From contig JADJUE010000008.1 of the NCBI GenBank assembly GCA_016710785.1, positions 109,912 through 173,911 of the forward strand: DNA of 64,000 bases, written 5' to 3'. Below are positions 1 through 7,902 of this stretch, one piece after another. Source of the DNA: Candidatus Epilinea brevis (GTDB taxonomy: Bacteria; Chloroflexota; Anaerolineae; Epilineales; Epilineaceae). The notes beneath the pieces are model-generated. The model was not told the DNA's origin and ran no database searches. It saw nothing but the letters and a program-made list of their open reading frames with translations. The position numbers and the translations under genes were made by a program. Position 1 is the stretch's first letter, and each line of letters starts with the position of its first letter.

Positions 1-1256
1 CGGATCAGGATCGGTGGCGGCGCGGCGCCTGTCAGGCTTTGGTCCAGCAAAGGCTCCAGGCGAGCCCAGGCAGCCGCCTGCTCGGGCGTGAGGGGCCAGG
101 CTTCGTCTTGGACGATCGCCTGGCCGACCAAGGGATCCCGCCAGGCGGCTGCTTCCAGGCGGTCCACCAACCGCCAGGCCCTCAGTTCGCCCAGAACCTT
201 GGCCGTCACCCCAGGCAGGCGCAGGAGATCCCGCTCCTCTACCCGGCCCCCCAGGGCCGTCAACGCCGCCAGGGCCTGTACATGCCCCGCCGTACGCCGG
301 TAGCGGCGCTCAGCGGACAGCAGCTCCGGAGAGCCGGCCCCGGAGGTCAAGGCCGAAGGGCGGGCAGGCTCCCCGCGCGATGAGGCGGCGGTGACCGCAA
401 CCAGGCCCGCCTTCTCCAGCACTCGGAGATCTGCGCGTTTCGCGGCGCAGGAGTCGAGGGCAACTTCGATGGTCAGCGGGAGCTGCCGGCTCTGCCGCAG
501 GAGCGCCAGGAGGTCCGCCTTGGGATGCGGCCTCAGACCGGCGAGCAGCGCATCCAGATCCGACGCTTCCGTCAGGGGGCCCTCGATGAGGGCCAGCTTG
601 CGGGGCGCAAGGCGCAGCGGTGAGAGGCGCAGTTCCTGGCTGATCAAGCCGGCACGCAGCAGCGGGCCGGCGGCCAGCTGCGGCTGGCGTAGACCTTCGG
701 CCGCCAAGGCGGCTGCCGTGATCTCGCTGTGGCCCTGGAGCAAGCCCAGGAGCTGCATCGCCGGAGGCGGCAGATCGCGCAGTTCCTCGGCGTGGGGCCG
801 CCGGCCGCTGCGCCGATAGACCTCCTCCACTTGCGGCAGACCGCCCGGCGGCAGGAAGAGCCGCAGACAGTCGAAGAGCGGCGCCAGGGTCCACTCCGCC
901 ATCCAACGTGCCAGGTCGATGTCGCGCCGATCCAGGAAGGGCAGCGGATCGATGATCGCCGCCACGTCCCGCAACCGCTCCACTGGGCTGCTGGGTCCGA
1001 TGTCCAGGATCAGCCCGCTCAACTCTCGGCGACCGAAGGGCACCCAGACGGCCTGCCCTGGACGGGCCAGTTCCGCCAACTCCGATGGAAGCCGGTAATG
1101 AAATCCCGCGGACCAGGGACGCGAACCCATGGCCGGGCGCGGAAGATCCAGGGCCACCTCGGCCACCCGGAGCGGCGCGCCGCGAGGGTCCTCCTCTGCG
1201 GGCCAGGGTGACGAGGGCAGAGCGGCAGGAAGCATGCGCGCGCCGGCTCCGCCCAT
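1..1256 (-). CDS. priA: Primosomal protein N' (PriA), N-terminal part, truncated by window edge
   Basis: Replication-restart helicase that recognises stalled forks and loads DnaB. The frame is open from ATG 1256 to base 1 (about 418 codons) without a stop. The early part carries the PriA 3'-DNA-binding domain pattern (FHYRLPSEL, then PGQAVWVPFGRRELSGLIL at about residues 50-80), followed by the winged-helix-like region (ARWMAEWTLAPLFDCLRLFLP), and the last residues LTPEQAAAW..PPPILI sit just before where the family has its helicase Walker A, which lies outside the window. The ATG directly follows the gmk stop (TGAATG), so the two are co-transcribed and probably translationally coupled. An in-frame second ATG is at 1235. 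Identification rests on motif order; helicase motifs themselves cannot be seen. Confidence 0.85.
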   Translation of the reverse strand, partial: MGGAGARMLPAALPSSPWPAEEDPRGAPLRVAEVALDLPRPAMGSRPWSAGFHYRLPSELAELARPGQAVWVPFGRRELSGLILDIGPSSPVERLRDVAAIIDPLPFLDRRDIDLARWMAEWTLAPLFDCLRLFLPPGGLPQVEEVYRRSGRRPHAEELRDLPPPAMQLLGLLQGHSEITAAALAAEGLRQPQLAAGPLLRAGLISQELRLSPLRLAPRKLALIEGPLTEASDLDALLAGLRPHPKADLLALLRQSRQLPLTIEVALDSCAAKRADLRVLEKAGLVAVTAASSRGEPARPSALTSGAGSPELLSAERRYRRTAGHVQALAALTALGGRVEERDLLRLPGVTAKVLGELRAWRLVDRLEAAAWRDPLVGQAIVQDEAWPLTPEQAAAWARLEPLLDQSLTGAAPPPILI

Positions 1257-1961
1257 TCAGACGACGATGTTGCGCGCCTTCACCCGATGCTTTTCAGCGC
1301 GGATGATGGCCTGGATGAAGTCGACCGTCCTTTCCAGCTCGTCACGGCGGTTGATGACCACGTAGTCGAACTCCAGCACCCGCCTCAGCTCCTGCCGCGC
1401 CGTGGCGATGCGCAGCTTCAGCCGGTCCGGGGGTTCGCTCTTGCGCTCCCGAAGGCGGCGCTCCAACTCGTCCAGGCTGTCGGCCATCAGGAAGATGAAG
1501 ATGGCCTCCGGCAGGATCTGCTTGATGCTTCGCGCCCCCTGAACGTCAACCCGCAGCACCACATCCTGGCCGCTGGCCAGGGCCTTGCGCACCTGCTGCT
1601 TGGGGATGCCCTTGTAGTCGCCGTAGACCACGGCATGCTCCAAGAGCTCATCCTGGTCGATCATCTCCGCGAACTCGGCCACCGAGACGAAGTGGTAGTC
1701 CTGACCATCGACCTCGCCCGCCCGCTGCGGGCGGGTGGTGGCCGTCACCACGAAGTGGAAGGACAACCCGCGGCCGGCCATGTGGTGAATCACCTCGTCC
1801 TTACCCACGCCGGAAGGTCCGGAGAGGACCAGCACCAAGGGCGGCGGGTTGAAGACGCGCGCGATGATCGCATCAGAGGTCTGTTGGGTCTCATCCACGC
1901 GCTCGGGGGGCTCTGATTGGGCCGCCACGTCATCGGGCGGCAGCACGGCGGAGGCGTTCAA
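1257..1961 (-). CDS. gmk: Guanylate kinase
   Basis: Phosphorylates GMP to GDP with ATP; cytoplasmic, essential for GTP/dGTP supply. 234 residues, longer than the usual ~205 because of a ~40-residue hydrophilic N-terminal extension. The P-loop GPSGVGKDE is at residues 48-56, the GMP-binding stretch VTATTRPQRAGEVDGQDYHF follows, and the lid region RLRERKSEPPDRLKLR is present. The Ser/Thr that normally follows the P-loop Lys is Asp here. The start is TTG: an in-frame stop lies 9 nt upstream and AGGGAG is 9 nt before the TTG; alternative GTG starts lie at residues 6, 12 and 22 and would shorten the extension. Followed directly by priA. Confidence 0.93.
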   Translation of the reverse strand: MNASAVLPPDDVAAQSEPPERVDETQQTSDAIIARVFNPPPLVLVLSGPSGVGKDEVIHHMAGRGLSFHFVVTATTRPQRAGEVDGQDYHFVSVAEFAEMIDQDELLEHAVVYGDYKGIPKQQVRKALASGQDVVLRVDVQGARSIKQILPEAIFIFLMADSLDELERRLRERKSEPPDRLKLRIATARQELRRVLEFDYVVINRRDELERTVDFIQAIIRAEKHRVKARNIVV

Positions 1962-2058
1962 GCCGGGTCACTCCCTGCTGGGGGGAACGGGCGGATGCAA
2001 ACTGCAGGCAATTGTGACGCGGGCCGCGGGCCTTGTCCAGCAATCCCGCTGCCGGCCC

Positions 2059-2064
2059 TATACT
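2059..2064 (+). promoter_or_regulatory. -10 hexamer TATACT, leaderless-type
   Basis: TATACT lies 10 nt before the ATG of the rarA-like gene and there is no Shine-Dalgarno sequence between them, so transcription probably starts at or next to the start codon. A weak TTGTCC is about 20 bp further upstream. One of seven such arrangements in the window. Confidence 0.5.
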
Positions 2065-2074
2065 GAAGCTCGTC

Positions 2075-4321
2075 ATGGACCTTTTCGACCACCGTCGCCA
2101 GCAGCTGACCGCCGCGGACGCGCCGCTTGCGGACCGCATGCGGCCCCGAACCCTGGACGAGTTCGTCGGTCAGGAGCACATCGTCGGCCACGGACGCCTC
2201 CTGCGCCGGGCCATCGAAGCGGACCAGCTCAGCAGCCTCATCTTCCACGGGCCACCCGGTACGGGGAAGACCACGTTGGCCCGGGTCATCGCCGGCAGCA
2301 CCCAAGCCCAGTTCACGGCGCTCAACGCCGTACTGGCCGGGGTGAAGGACATCCGCGCCGCCGTGGAGGGGGCCCAGGAACGCCGCGGCCTGCATGGGCG
2401 ACGCACCATCCTCTTCGTGGACGAGGTCCACCGCTTCAACAAGGCCCAGCAGGACGCGCTCCTGCCTTGGGTTGAAAACGGTACCGTCGTCCTCATCGGG
2501 GCCACCACCGAGAACCCCTTCTTCGAGGTGAACAAGGCCCTGGTCTCACGATCGCGGGTCTTCCAACTGCGCCCTCTGGTGGCCTCCGACTTGCGGCGCG
2601 TGGCCCAGATGGCCCTCGCCGACGTCGAGCGCGGTTACGGCCGCCGCGACGTGGGCATCGACGAGGAGGCCTTGGCGCATCTGGTGAATGTATCGTCGGG
2701 TGACGCGAGGGCCCTCCTCAACGCCCTGGAGTTGGCGGTGGAGACCACCGCGCCTGACGCCGAAGGCCACCTGCATATCGACCTGTCCGTGGCCGAGGAG
2801 TCCATTCAACGCCGTGCCATCCTCTATGACAAGGAAGGCGACTCCCATTACGACACCATCTCCGCCTTCATCAAGAGCGTGCGCGGTTCGGATCCCGACG
2901 CCGCCCTGTACTGGCTCGCCAGGATGGTCTACGCCGGGGAGGATCCGCGGTTCATCTTCCGCCGCCTCCTCATCCTGGCCGCCGAGGATGTAGGTCTGGC
3001 CGATCCCCAGGCCATCGCCGTGGTTGGTGCCTGCGCCGCCGCATTCGATTATGTCGGGCTGCCGGAAGGGCAGTTCCATCTGGCCGAGGCCACCCTGTAC
3101 CTCGCCACCGCCGCCAAGTCCAACAGCGCCCTGGCGTACTTCGACGCCCTGGAATCGGTCCAGCGGGACCGCGCCGACGACGTGCCCGATCCGCTCAAGG
3201 ACAACAACCGCGATGCCGAAGGCCTCGGCCACGGCAAAGGCTACCTGTATCCCCATGCCTACCGCGACCATTGGGTGGCCCAGCAGTACCTGCCCCAAGA
3301 GCTTCAGGGCCGTATCTTCTACCAGCCCAGCGACCAAGGACACGAAGGCAGCATCCGCCAGTCCACCTTGCGGCGGCGCGAGGCGCAGCTGGCCGCCATG
3401 GTCGATGGCGCGAGACAGCCAGCGCTCCCCGACGACGTGACGGGCGGGCTCAGCTTCACCGGAGCCCATCTGAGCCGCGAGCGCCAGCGTTGGCTGGCGC
3501 GCAGTCAGGGCCGGCAGGCCGGACGGTTGGCGGCCCTGCGGGATCACCTGATAGAAGCAGCCTCATTGACCCGCCATGCCGTGGCTCTGGACCTGAACGC
3601 CGGCAGCGGTCTCATCACCTGGGAGCTGGCGCGGCGCCTGCCCGAAGGCGGCGTCTACGCCCTGACCGGGAGCCAAGCGGAAGCGGAGGCCCTGGCGGCC
3701 CTCGGCGGCGGCGCTCCGGACGCCGAATGCCCGGTCATCCTGACCGGAACCCCATCGGATCTGCCGCAGCTGCTGGGTCTGCGTGGGGACGGTGCTTTGC
3801 GCTTCGACGCCATCCTGGGCCGCGAGCCGGCATTGGGCACCCTGCCCGCCGAGCGCCGCGCCGCGTTGATGATCCTGGCCCGCCTTCTGGCTCCCGGCGG
3901 ACGGCTCGTGTTGGCGCTGAGACTGCCGGGAGCCGGCTCCCGACCGCTGGATCTGCTGCTTGACGACCAGGACATTCCTGCGGACGTCCTGGACCGCGCC
4001 CTTGCCGCGCAGGCTGCGGCGTATGCCGGCCAGCCGGGGCTCAGCCTGGATCTGGAGGGGCTTGGCGCCGAACTCGAGGCCGCCGGCCTGCAAGTGGCGA
4101 AGGCGGAGCTGCTACAGGAAGCGCTGCCGTTGGGGATGGGAACGACGCTTGGTGATCGCTGGTTCGGAGCGGGAGCCGTCTTCGCCGGGTGGTTGTCACG
4201 ATCGCTGGCGGAGGACGAGATAGCGCTGCTACGAGCGCGAATGGCCATCCGGACCGCTGGCGACATCCCCCCGCCCTGGCGCGTGGCCACGGCATGTCTC
4301 GTCGCCGCGGCGTCATATTAG
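2075..4321 (+). CDS. rarA: RarA/MgsA-type AAA+ ATPase fused to a C-terminal methyltransferase-like domain
   Basis: RarA (WRNIP1 family) is a clamp-loader-like ATPase acting at stalled replication forks. Residues 1-~450 match it over full length: N-terminal MDLFDHR, Walker A GPPGTGKTT (59-67), Walker B ILFVDEVHRF (112-121), sensor GATTENP (142-148), SRSRVFQL, and the C-terminal tetramerisation part ending YQPSDQGHEGSIRQSTLRRR. Family members are normally ~420-450 residues; this protein has 748. The extra ~300 residues contain VALDLNAGSGLITWELARR (about residue 505), which resembles motif I of class I SAM methyltransferases, followed by alternating beta/alpha segments. ATG 2075 is chosen over the upstream in-frame TTG 2033 because RarA proteins begin MDLF-like and a -10 hexamer would lie inside the longer reading. 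Divergent from gmk. The substrate of the appended domain is unknown. Confidence 0.85.
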   Translation: MDLFDHRRQQLTAADAPLADRMRPRTLDEFVGQEHIVGHGRLLRRAIEADQLSSLIFHGPPGTGKTTLARVIAGSTQAQFTALNAVLAGVKDIRAAVEGAQERRGLHGRRTILFVDEVHRFNKAQQDALLPWVENGTVVLIGATTENPFFEVNKALVSRSRVFQLRPLVASDLRRVAQMALADVERGYGRRDVGIDEEALAHLVNVSSGDARALLNALELAVETTAPDAEGHLHIDLSVAEESIQRRAILYDKEGDSHYDTISAFIKSVRGSDPDAALYWLARMVYAGEDPRFIFRRLLILAAEDVGLADPQAIAVVGACAAAFDYVGLPEGQFHLAEATLYLATAAKSNSALAYFDALESVQRDRADDVPDPLKDNNRDAEGLGHGKGYLYPHAYRDHWVAQQYLPQELQGRIFYQPSDQGHEGSIRQSTLRRREAQLAAMVDGARQPALPDDVTGGLSFTGAHLSRERQRWLARSQGRQAGRLAALRDHLIEAASLTRHAVALDLNAGSGLITWELARRLPEGGVYALTGSQAEAEALAALGGGAPDAECPVILTGTPSDLPQLLGLRGDGALRFDAILGREPALGTLPAERRAALMILARLLAPGGRLVLALRLPGAGSRPLDLLLDDQDIPADVLDRALAAQAAAYAGQPGLSLDLEGLGAELEAAGLQVAKAELLQEALPLGMGTTLGDRWFGAGAVFAGWLSRSLAEDEIALLRARMAIRTAGDIPPPWRVATACLVAAASY

Positions 4322-4375
4322 AAACAACCACCAAACAATCGCCTAATAGAGAAATAGCATTCTAGGCCACATCAA

Positions 4376-4404
4376 TGCACAGCGCGATGTATTGTGGTTA
4401 TAAT
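4376..4404 (+). promoter_or_regulatory. Sigma-70-like promoter of the small secreted protein gene
   Basis: TGCACA (4376-4381), 17-bp spacer, perfect TATAAT (4399-4404). It lies in the 222-bp AT-richer gap after the rarA-like gene and would give a leader of ~130 nt for the gene starting at 4544. Confidence 0.5.
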
Positions 4405-4543
4405 GCGTGCGTCCTGCTTGATCTGGAGCCGCTTGGTCGCCCGCGTTTCACCATACCGGGAGGGGGCCGTCCGTCAACGGCGGTTGCTCTCGTCCTTCGA
4501 TATCCGAGCGCGTTCCGCGCCCGGGCATACAGGAGCTATCGCC

Positions 4544-4984
4544 ATGTTCATTCCCTTCGTCGGCCGCCATCTTCGCTCGTTGGTTCTGGCTATCCTGCTG
4601 CCGGCCGTCTGGGGCGGTTCGGCCATCATCCCTCCCGCCCTTGCCGATTCCGGCGATTGCTCAAGCATCCTCGCCTTCCCCAAGCCGCCGCCTGTTCCCC
4701 TCAGCTTCCCGAAGCCGCCCCCGGTGCCGCTGGGCGGGATCAGCGGCCGCGTCCTCGTAGGGGCGAATGGGACCGCCGACGTGACGGTCAGCCTGTACCG
4801 CTGCATGGGCGCCGATGCAGTGCTGGTCGGTCAGACGGTCTCAGGGGCGGAAGGAGCCTATGCCTTCTCGGCGTTCTCGGCGCTGGGAACCGACCACGAC
4901 TATTACGTCGAGGTACCGGGTCCGACCACCCAGGGCGCGTATGCGCTGCCAGGCATGACCGGCATCAACCTGCAGGCGCAGTAG
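4544..4984 (+). CDS. Small secreted protein with proline-rich tandem repeat and Ig-like/carboxypeptidase-regulatory-like domain
   Basis: 146 residues. ATG 4544 has AGGAG 8 nt upstream and is followed by a Sec signal peptide (RHLRSLVLAILLPAVWGG.. ending near ALADSG). The mature protein begins with a direct duplication of FPKPPPVPL (twice, ~10-residue unit), then a stretch ISGRVLVGANGTADVTVSLY..TVSGAEGAYAFSAF..YYVEVPG. This pattern resembles surface-protein beta-sandwich modules (SdrD_B / carboxypeptidase-regulatory-like). Function unknown; probably an extracellular or cell-surface module. Followed by a strong hairpin terminator, so it is monocistronic. Confidence 0.7.
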   Translation: MFIPFVGRHLRSLVLAILLPAVWGGSAIIPPALADSGDCSSILAFPKPPPVPLSFPKPPPVPLGGISGRVLVGANGTADVTVSLYRCMGADAVLVGQTVSGAEGAYAFSAFSALGTDHDYYVEVPGPTTQGAYALPGMTGINLQAQ

Positions 4985-5014
4985 TCTCGAGGACTTTCCG
5001 ACAACCAGAAGGCG

Positions 5015-5047
5015 AAAGGGGGCAGGGCTGCAGTCCTGCCCCCCTTT
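5015..5047 (+). terminator. Hairpin terminator (bidirectional)
   Basis: AAAGGGGGCAGG pairs with CCTGCCCCCCTTT across an 8-nt loop, with one bulged C. It lies between the convergent secreted-protein and SARP-TPR genes and could serve both. Confidence 0.75.
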
Positions 5048-5124
5048 GCTGCCGGCGGATCAAGCCTTGTTCGCGACAGCCATGGCGGCGGTATCAGCCG
5101 CCGCCGTCGATCCGCCCAGCGATC

Positions 5125-6837
5125 CTAGCGGTGGGCATCCAGGAATTGCAGCGCTTCGCGGTACAGCGCCAAGGCCTCGATCACCTGTCCCTGCTTCTCC
5201 AGCAGCTCGGCCAGCTGTCGCAGGGATTCGCCGATGCCCGCAAGGTCCTTGAGCGCCCGACACAGGCTCAGGCTGCTCTCCAGGTGGATCCGGGCGATTT
5301 CGAACTGATCCCGCTCAGAGGCAATGTAGGCGCGGTAGCGATGGCAGAGCGCCAGCCCCGGCAGATGCCCCTGCGCTTCGAAGAGCTGCTGCGCCTCGGC
5401 CACCAGCGGCTCCACCCGTTCCAGCGCACCCGACTGGCCGAGAATGGTTCCCAGGGTCATCAACCCATTGGCGGTGATGGTCTTGTCCCCCAGTCGGCGC
5501 CCCAGCTGCATGTACTCGCGCAGCAGCTCTTCGGCACGACCGAAATCACCGGCATCGATCTCCACCAAGGCGGCGTTGTGCAGCACACCGGCAAGCGTGG
5601 TCTGGTCACCGCTCTCCCGGAAAGTCGCCGCCCCTTCTGCCAGCAGGCCCCGGGCACGGGCAAGATCCCCTTCCTGGTAAGCAACGGCGCCTAGCGATGC
5701 CAGGCAGCGGCTCTGCAATCGTTCGTCGCCCAACCTCAGGGAAAGCTGCAGCGCTTCGTCGAACCATTGCCGCGCCTGATCGTGGTCGCTGGCACATAGC
5801 GCCAGCGACCCTGCGGCGTACACCGCCTGGGCATAGATCCGGCTCTCCTGAGCGGGTCGGGCCACCAACACCTGACGCACGTATTGCCGCCCCAGGTCGA
5901 CCATCGCCCGCAGGTACCAGTAGCGCCAGAGCGCTGCCAGCAGCCGCAAGGCCAGCTCCGCATCGCTGCGCGCGCCCTGCTCGCTGGAAGCCCAGTCCAT
6001 GGCCAGCCGGATCTCCGTGTCGCGCTGATCCAGCTGCTCCACCCAGGACGCATGGTCCGGACCGGACAGATGAGGCTCGATGCGTTCCAGCCAGGCCGTC
6101 AGGTCACTGAATTGGCGCAGCCGGTCCTCGTCCTGCCGTCCCAGCTCTCGATTGCGGACCGCCGGTCCAGCGGGTGCCATGACCGGCGTCGAGCCCGACA
6201 TCGGCGACACCGATAGCGCGACAACCGCCGGCTCCTCCATAGCGGAGGGCCTGGGGCCGTACGGCGGCACCTCGGTATCGCGGTCCGCTTCCGTGGCCGT
6301 CGACCGCAACGCGGCGGCCATCCGGTCGGCGAGCCGCTGGCGTTCCGCCACCACCCACGGTAGACCGATCAGCGGCAACAGGCCATCACCATAGAGCTGT
6401 CTGGCACTGACCATGAGTCGCTGGCGCTCGGCGGGATCCGCGTCCCGGGCCGCCCGGGCCAGCAGTGAATCCAACTGCTGGACGTCAGTGCCGATACCGG
6501 GTGCCAGCTGCAGGGTGTAGTAATCGGCCTGGATGGTGCCCTCCGGCAGGCCAAGCTCCTTCAGTTCCTTGTTCAGGAAGAACAGGACATGCGAGAGGCG
6601 CCGCTGCGCGACGCTCACGGGCTTGTCCGGCCAGAACAGCCGCGCGATCTCGTCACGACCGTGGGCACGGGTGGGTTGCAGCGCCAGATAGGCCAACAGC
6701 GAGTCCTGAAGACGGCGCTGGAAGCGCTGAATCACCTGCCCCGCCCGCTCCAGCCGGAAACTGTGGAGCAGCCCCAGCGTCCAGATGCCGTGGGGAAGGG
6801 CCGTCGGGCTTGTCTTGCCGTCCATGAGATCGATCAT
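5125..6837 (-). CDS. SARP/BTAD-type transcriptional regulator with TPR repeats
   Basis: 570 residues. The N-terminal ~100 residues (LGLLHSFRLERAGQVIQRF..SLLAYLALQP..HGRDEIARLFWPD..RRLSHVLFFLNKEL) match the OmpR-like winged helix of SARP/LuxR-family activators. They are followed by the helical BTAD region (ALARAARDADPAERQRLM..YGDGLLPLIGLPWV). From about residue 270 to the end the protein consists of TPR-like helical pairs (CLASLGAVAYQEGDLARAR, LHNAALVEIDAGDFGRAEELL). Unlike AfsR/MalT-class proteins it has no NB-ARC ATPase between them. The upstream region has TTGACT with a 17-bp spacer to a weak TACATG; that geometry would favour the in-frame ATG at 6825 as a leaderless start. Targets unknown; the adjacent secreted/lipoprotein genes are candidates. 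Confidence 0.75.
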   Translation of the reverse strand: MIDLMDGKTSPTALPHGIWTLGLLHSFRLERAGQVIQRFQRRLQDSLLAYLALQPTRAHGRDEIARLFWPDKPVSVAQRRLSHVLFFLNKELKELGLPEGTIQADYYTLQLAPGIGTDVQQLDSLLARAARDADPAERQRLMVSARQLYGDGLLPLIGLPWVVAERQRLADRMAAALRSTATEADRDTEVPPYGPRPSAMEEPAVVALSVSPMSGSTPVMAPAGPAVRNRELGRQDEDRLRQFSDLTAWLERIEPHLSGPDHASWVEQLDQRDTEIRLAMDWASSEQGARSDAELALRLLAALWRYWYLRAMVDLGRQYVRQVLVARPAQESRIYAQAVYAAGSLALCASDHDQARQWFDEALQLSLRLGDERLQSRCLASLGAVAYQEGDLARARGLLAEGAATFRESGDQTTLAGVLHNAALVEIDAGDFGRAEELLREYMQLGRRLGDKTITANGLMTLGTILGQSGALERVEPLVAEAQQLFEAQGHLPGLALCHRYRAYIASERDQFEIARIHLESSLSLCRALKDLAGIGESLRQLAELLEKQGQVIEALALYREALQFLDAHR

Positions 6838-6855
6838 GTAGGTGGGTCGTTGGCC

Positions 6856-7902
6856 TCAGTCAATGGGGAAACGGTCCGCGTAGGACCAGCGATCGATAGC
6901 GCCATCGTAGGTGTAGCGCAATCCCGTCTGGAGCCGTTCACTGTTGGACACCAGGTTGAAGTCAAAGGTCATGATCCGTACCACCATCGCCTGGTCCGGG
7001 CCTACGGTGATGCGCCGGGCCTTTTCGTCACCGTGCACGCCCAAGCCGGCCAATGAGAACTCACTGCGGGGCGCCTGGTCCGCAAAACCGCCGTCGGCGT
7101 TCAAGGCCAGCGACACCACCGCGCTGCGGCGCGCCAGACCAAAGTACAGCCGCTTGCCCTTGGCACCGTTGAATGTGGACAGGCCGAAGGCATCGATGCC
7201 TTCCATCATGTCCCGCACCTTTCCCGAAGCCGGGTCCACCTGGTACAGGCGCCCCAGCGTCCGCGTCTCGTCGCTTCCGGACAAGCTGCTGGCGTACAGG
7301 CTCTGCAGGTCGCAATCATAGGTCAATCCAACCAGGCCGTACGGGTTGGCGGCGGACGGCGGGGCCACCACCGGCAGGTCCACCAATGGGCGCATCTTGC
7401 CCGTCTGGCCGTCCACCCTGTAGATGATGTTCTGCTTCTCGGCCGGGTTGTCCAGCACATGGACGTAAGGCACGGGAATCACATACACGTTGCCCGACCC
7501 GTCCAAGACCGGAGGGCCCAGATGCCCGCCCAGGCTCCAGGACGGATGCTGGTACACCCGCGCAACACCGTCGTCCGCGCCACCCTCGGTGATGACCAGG
7601 CCGAGGCGCCGGCTGTCCTGGGTGCTGAGCTGCGCCTGGGCGGAAAAGCCCTGGGCAGCGGCGAAAGCCGGCGGACGCTTGCAGAGCGAGGCGCCGCCGA
7701 TGGGGTACACCGGACCCGCGCCGCCCCTGCCCCTGAGGGCCAAGAAGGCCGCCATGCCGGCGAACAGCAGCAAGCCCCCGGCGGCCCATGGCGACACCGG
7801 GCCGCGGGCCGCGGCCCGGCGGGACCCGGCGGCCGACCGCGCCGCGCCGGGACCGCGGGTCGCCGGCACCGCCTGTTCGGGGCGCGAGCCGCGGCGCTTC
7901 AC
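6856..7902 (-). CDS. Membrane-anchored beta-propeller-like protein of unknown function
   Basis: 348 residues with GTG start: the GTG (7902-7900) overlaps the TGA of the upstream lipoprotein gene (GTGA), pointing to translational coupling. A longer in-frame reading exists but would lie inside the upstream gene. One N-terminal membrane segment (WAAGGLLLFAGMAAFLAL, about residues 40-57) follows an Arg/Ala-rich cytoplasmic tail; the rest is predicted extracytoplasmic. Repeated blade-like segments (GPPVLDGSGNVYVIPVPYV, IIYRVDGQTGKMRPL, GRLYQVDPASGKVRDMM) look like an NHL/SMP-30-type propeller. Co-transcribed with the copper-amine-oxidase-like lipoprotein, suggesting a joint extracytoplasmic function. 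Confidence 0.65.
   Translation of the reverse strand: MKRRGSRPEQAVPATRGPGAARSAAGSRRAAARGPVSPWAAGGLLLFAGMAAFLALRGRGGAGPVYPIGGASLCKRPPAFAAAQGFSAQAQLSTQDSRRLGLVITEGGADDGVARVYQHPSWSLGGHLGPPVLDGSGNVYVIPVPYVHVLDNPAEKQNIIYRVDGQTGKMRPLVDLPVVAPPSAANPYGLVGLTYDCDLQSLYASSLSGSDETRTLGRLYQVDPASGKVRDMMEGIDAFGLSTFNGAKGKRLYFGLARRSAVVSLALNADGGFADQAPRSEFSLAGLGVHGDEKARRITVGPDQAMVVRIMTFDFNLVSNSERLQTGLRYTYDGAIDRWSYADRFPID

Noticed and set aside
310..906. Minus-strand 198-codon frame in the first kilobase
   Set aside because: It is a shifted reading of the priA frame, which is open to the window edge and shows the PriA domain order.
4375..5694. 439-codon plus-strand frame over the secreted protein and SARP genes
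   Set aside because: It spans a terminator and two genes with clear features and has no domain pattern of its own.
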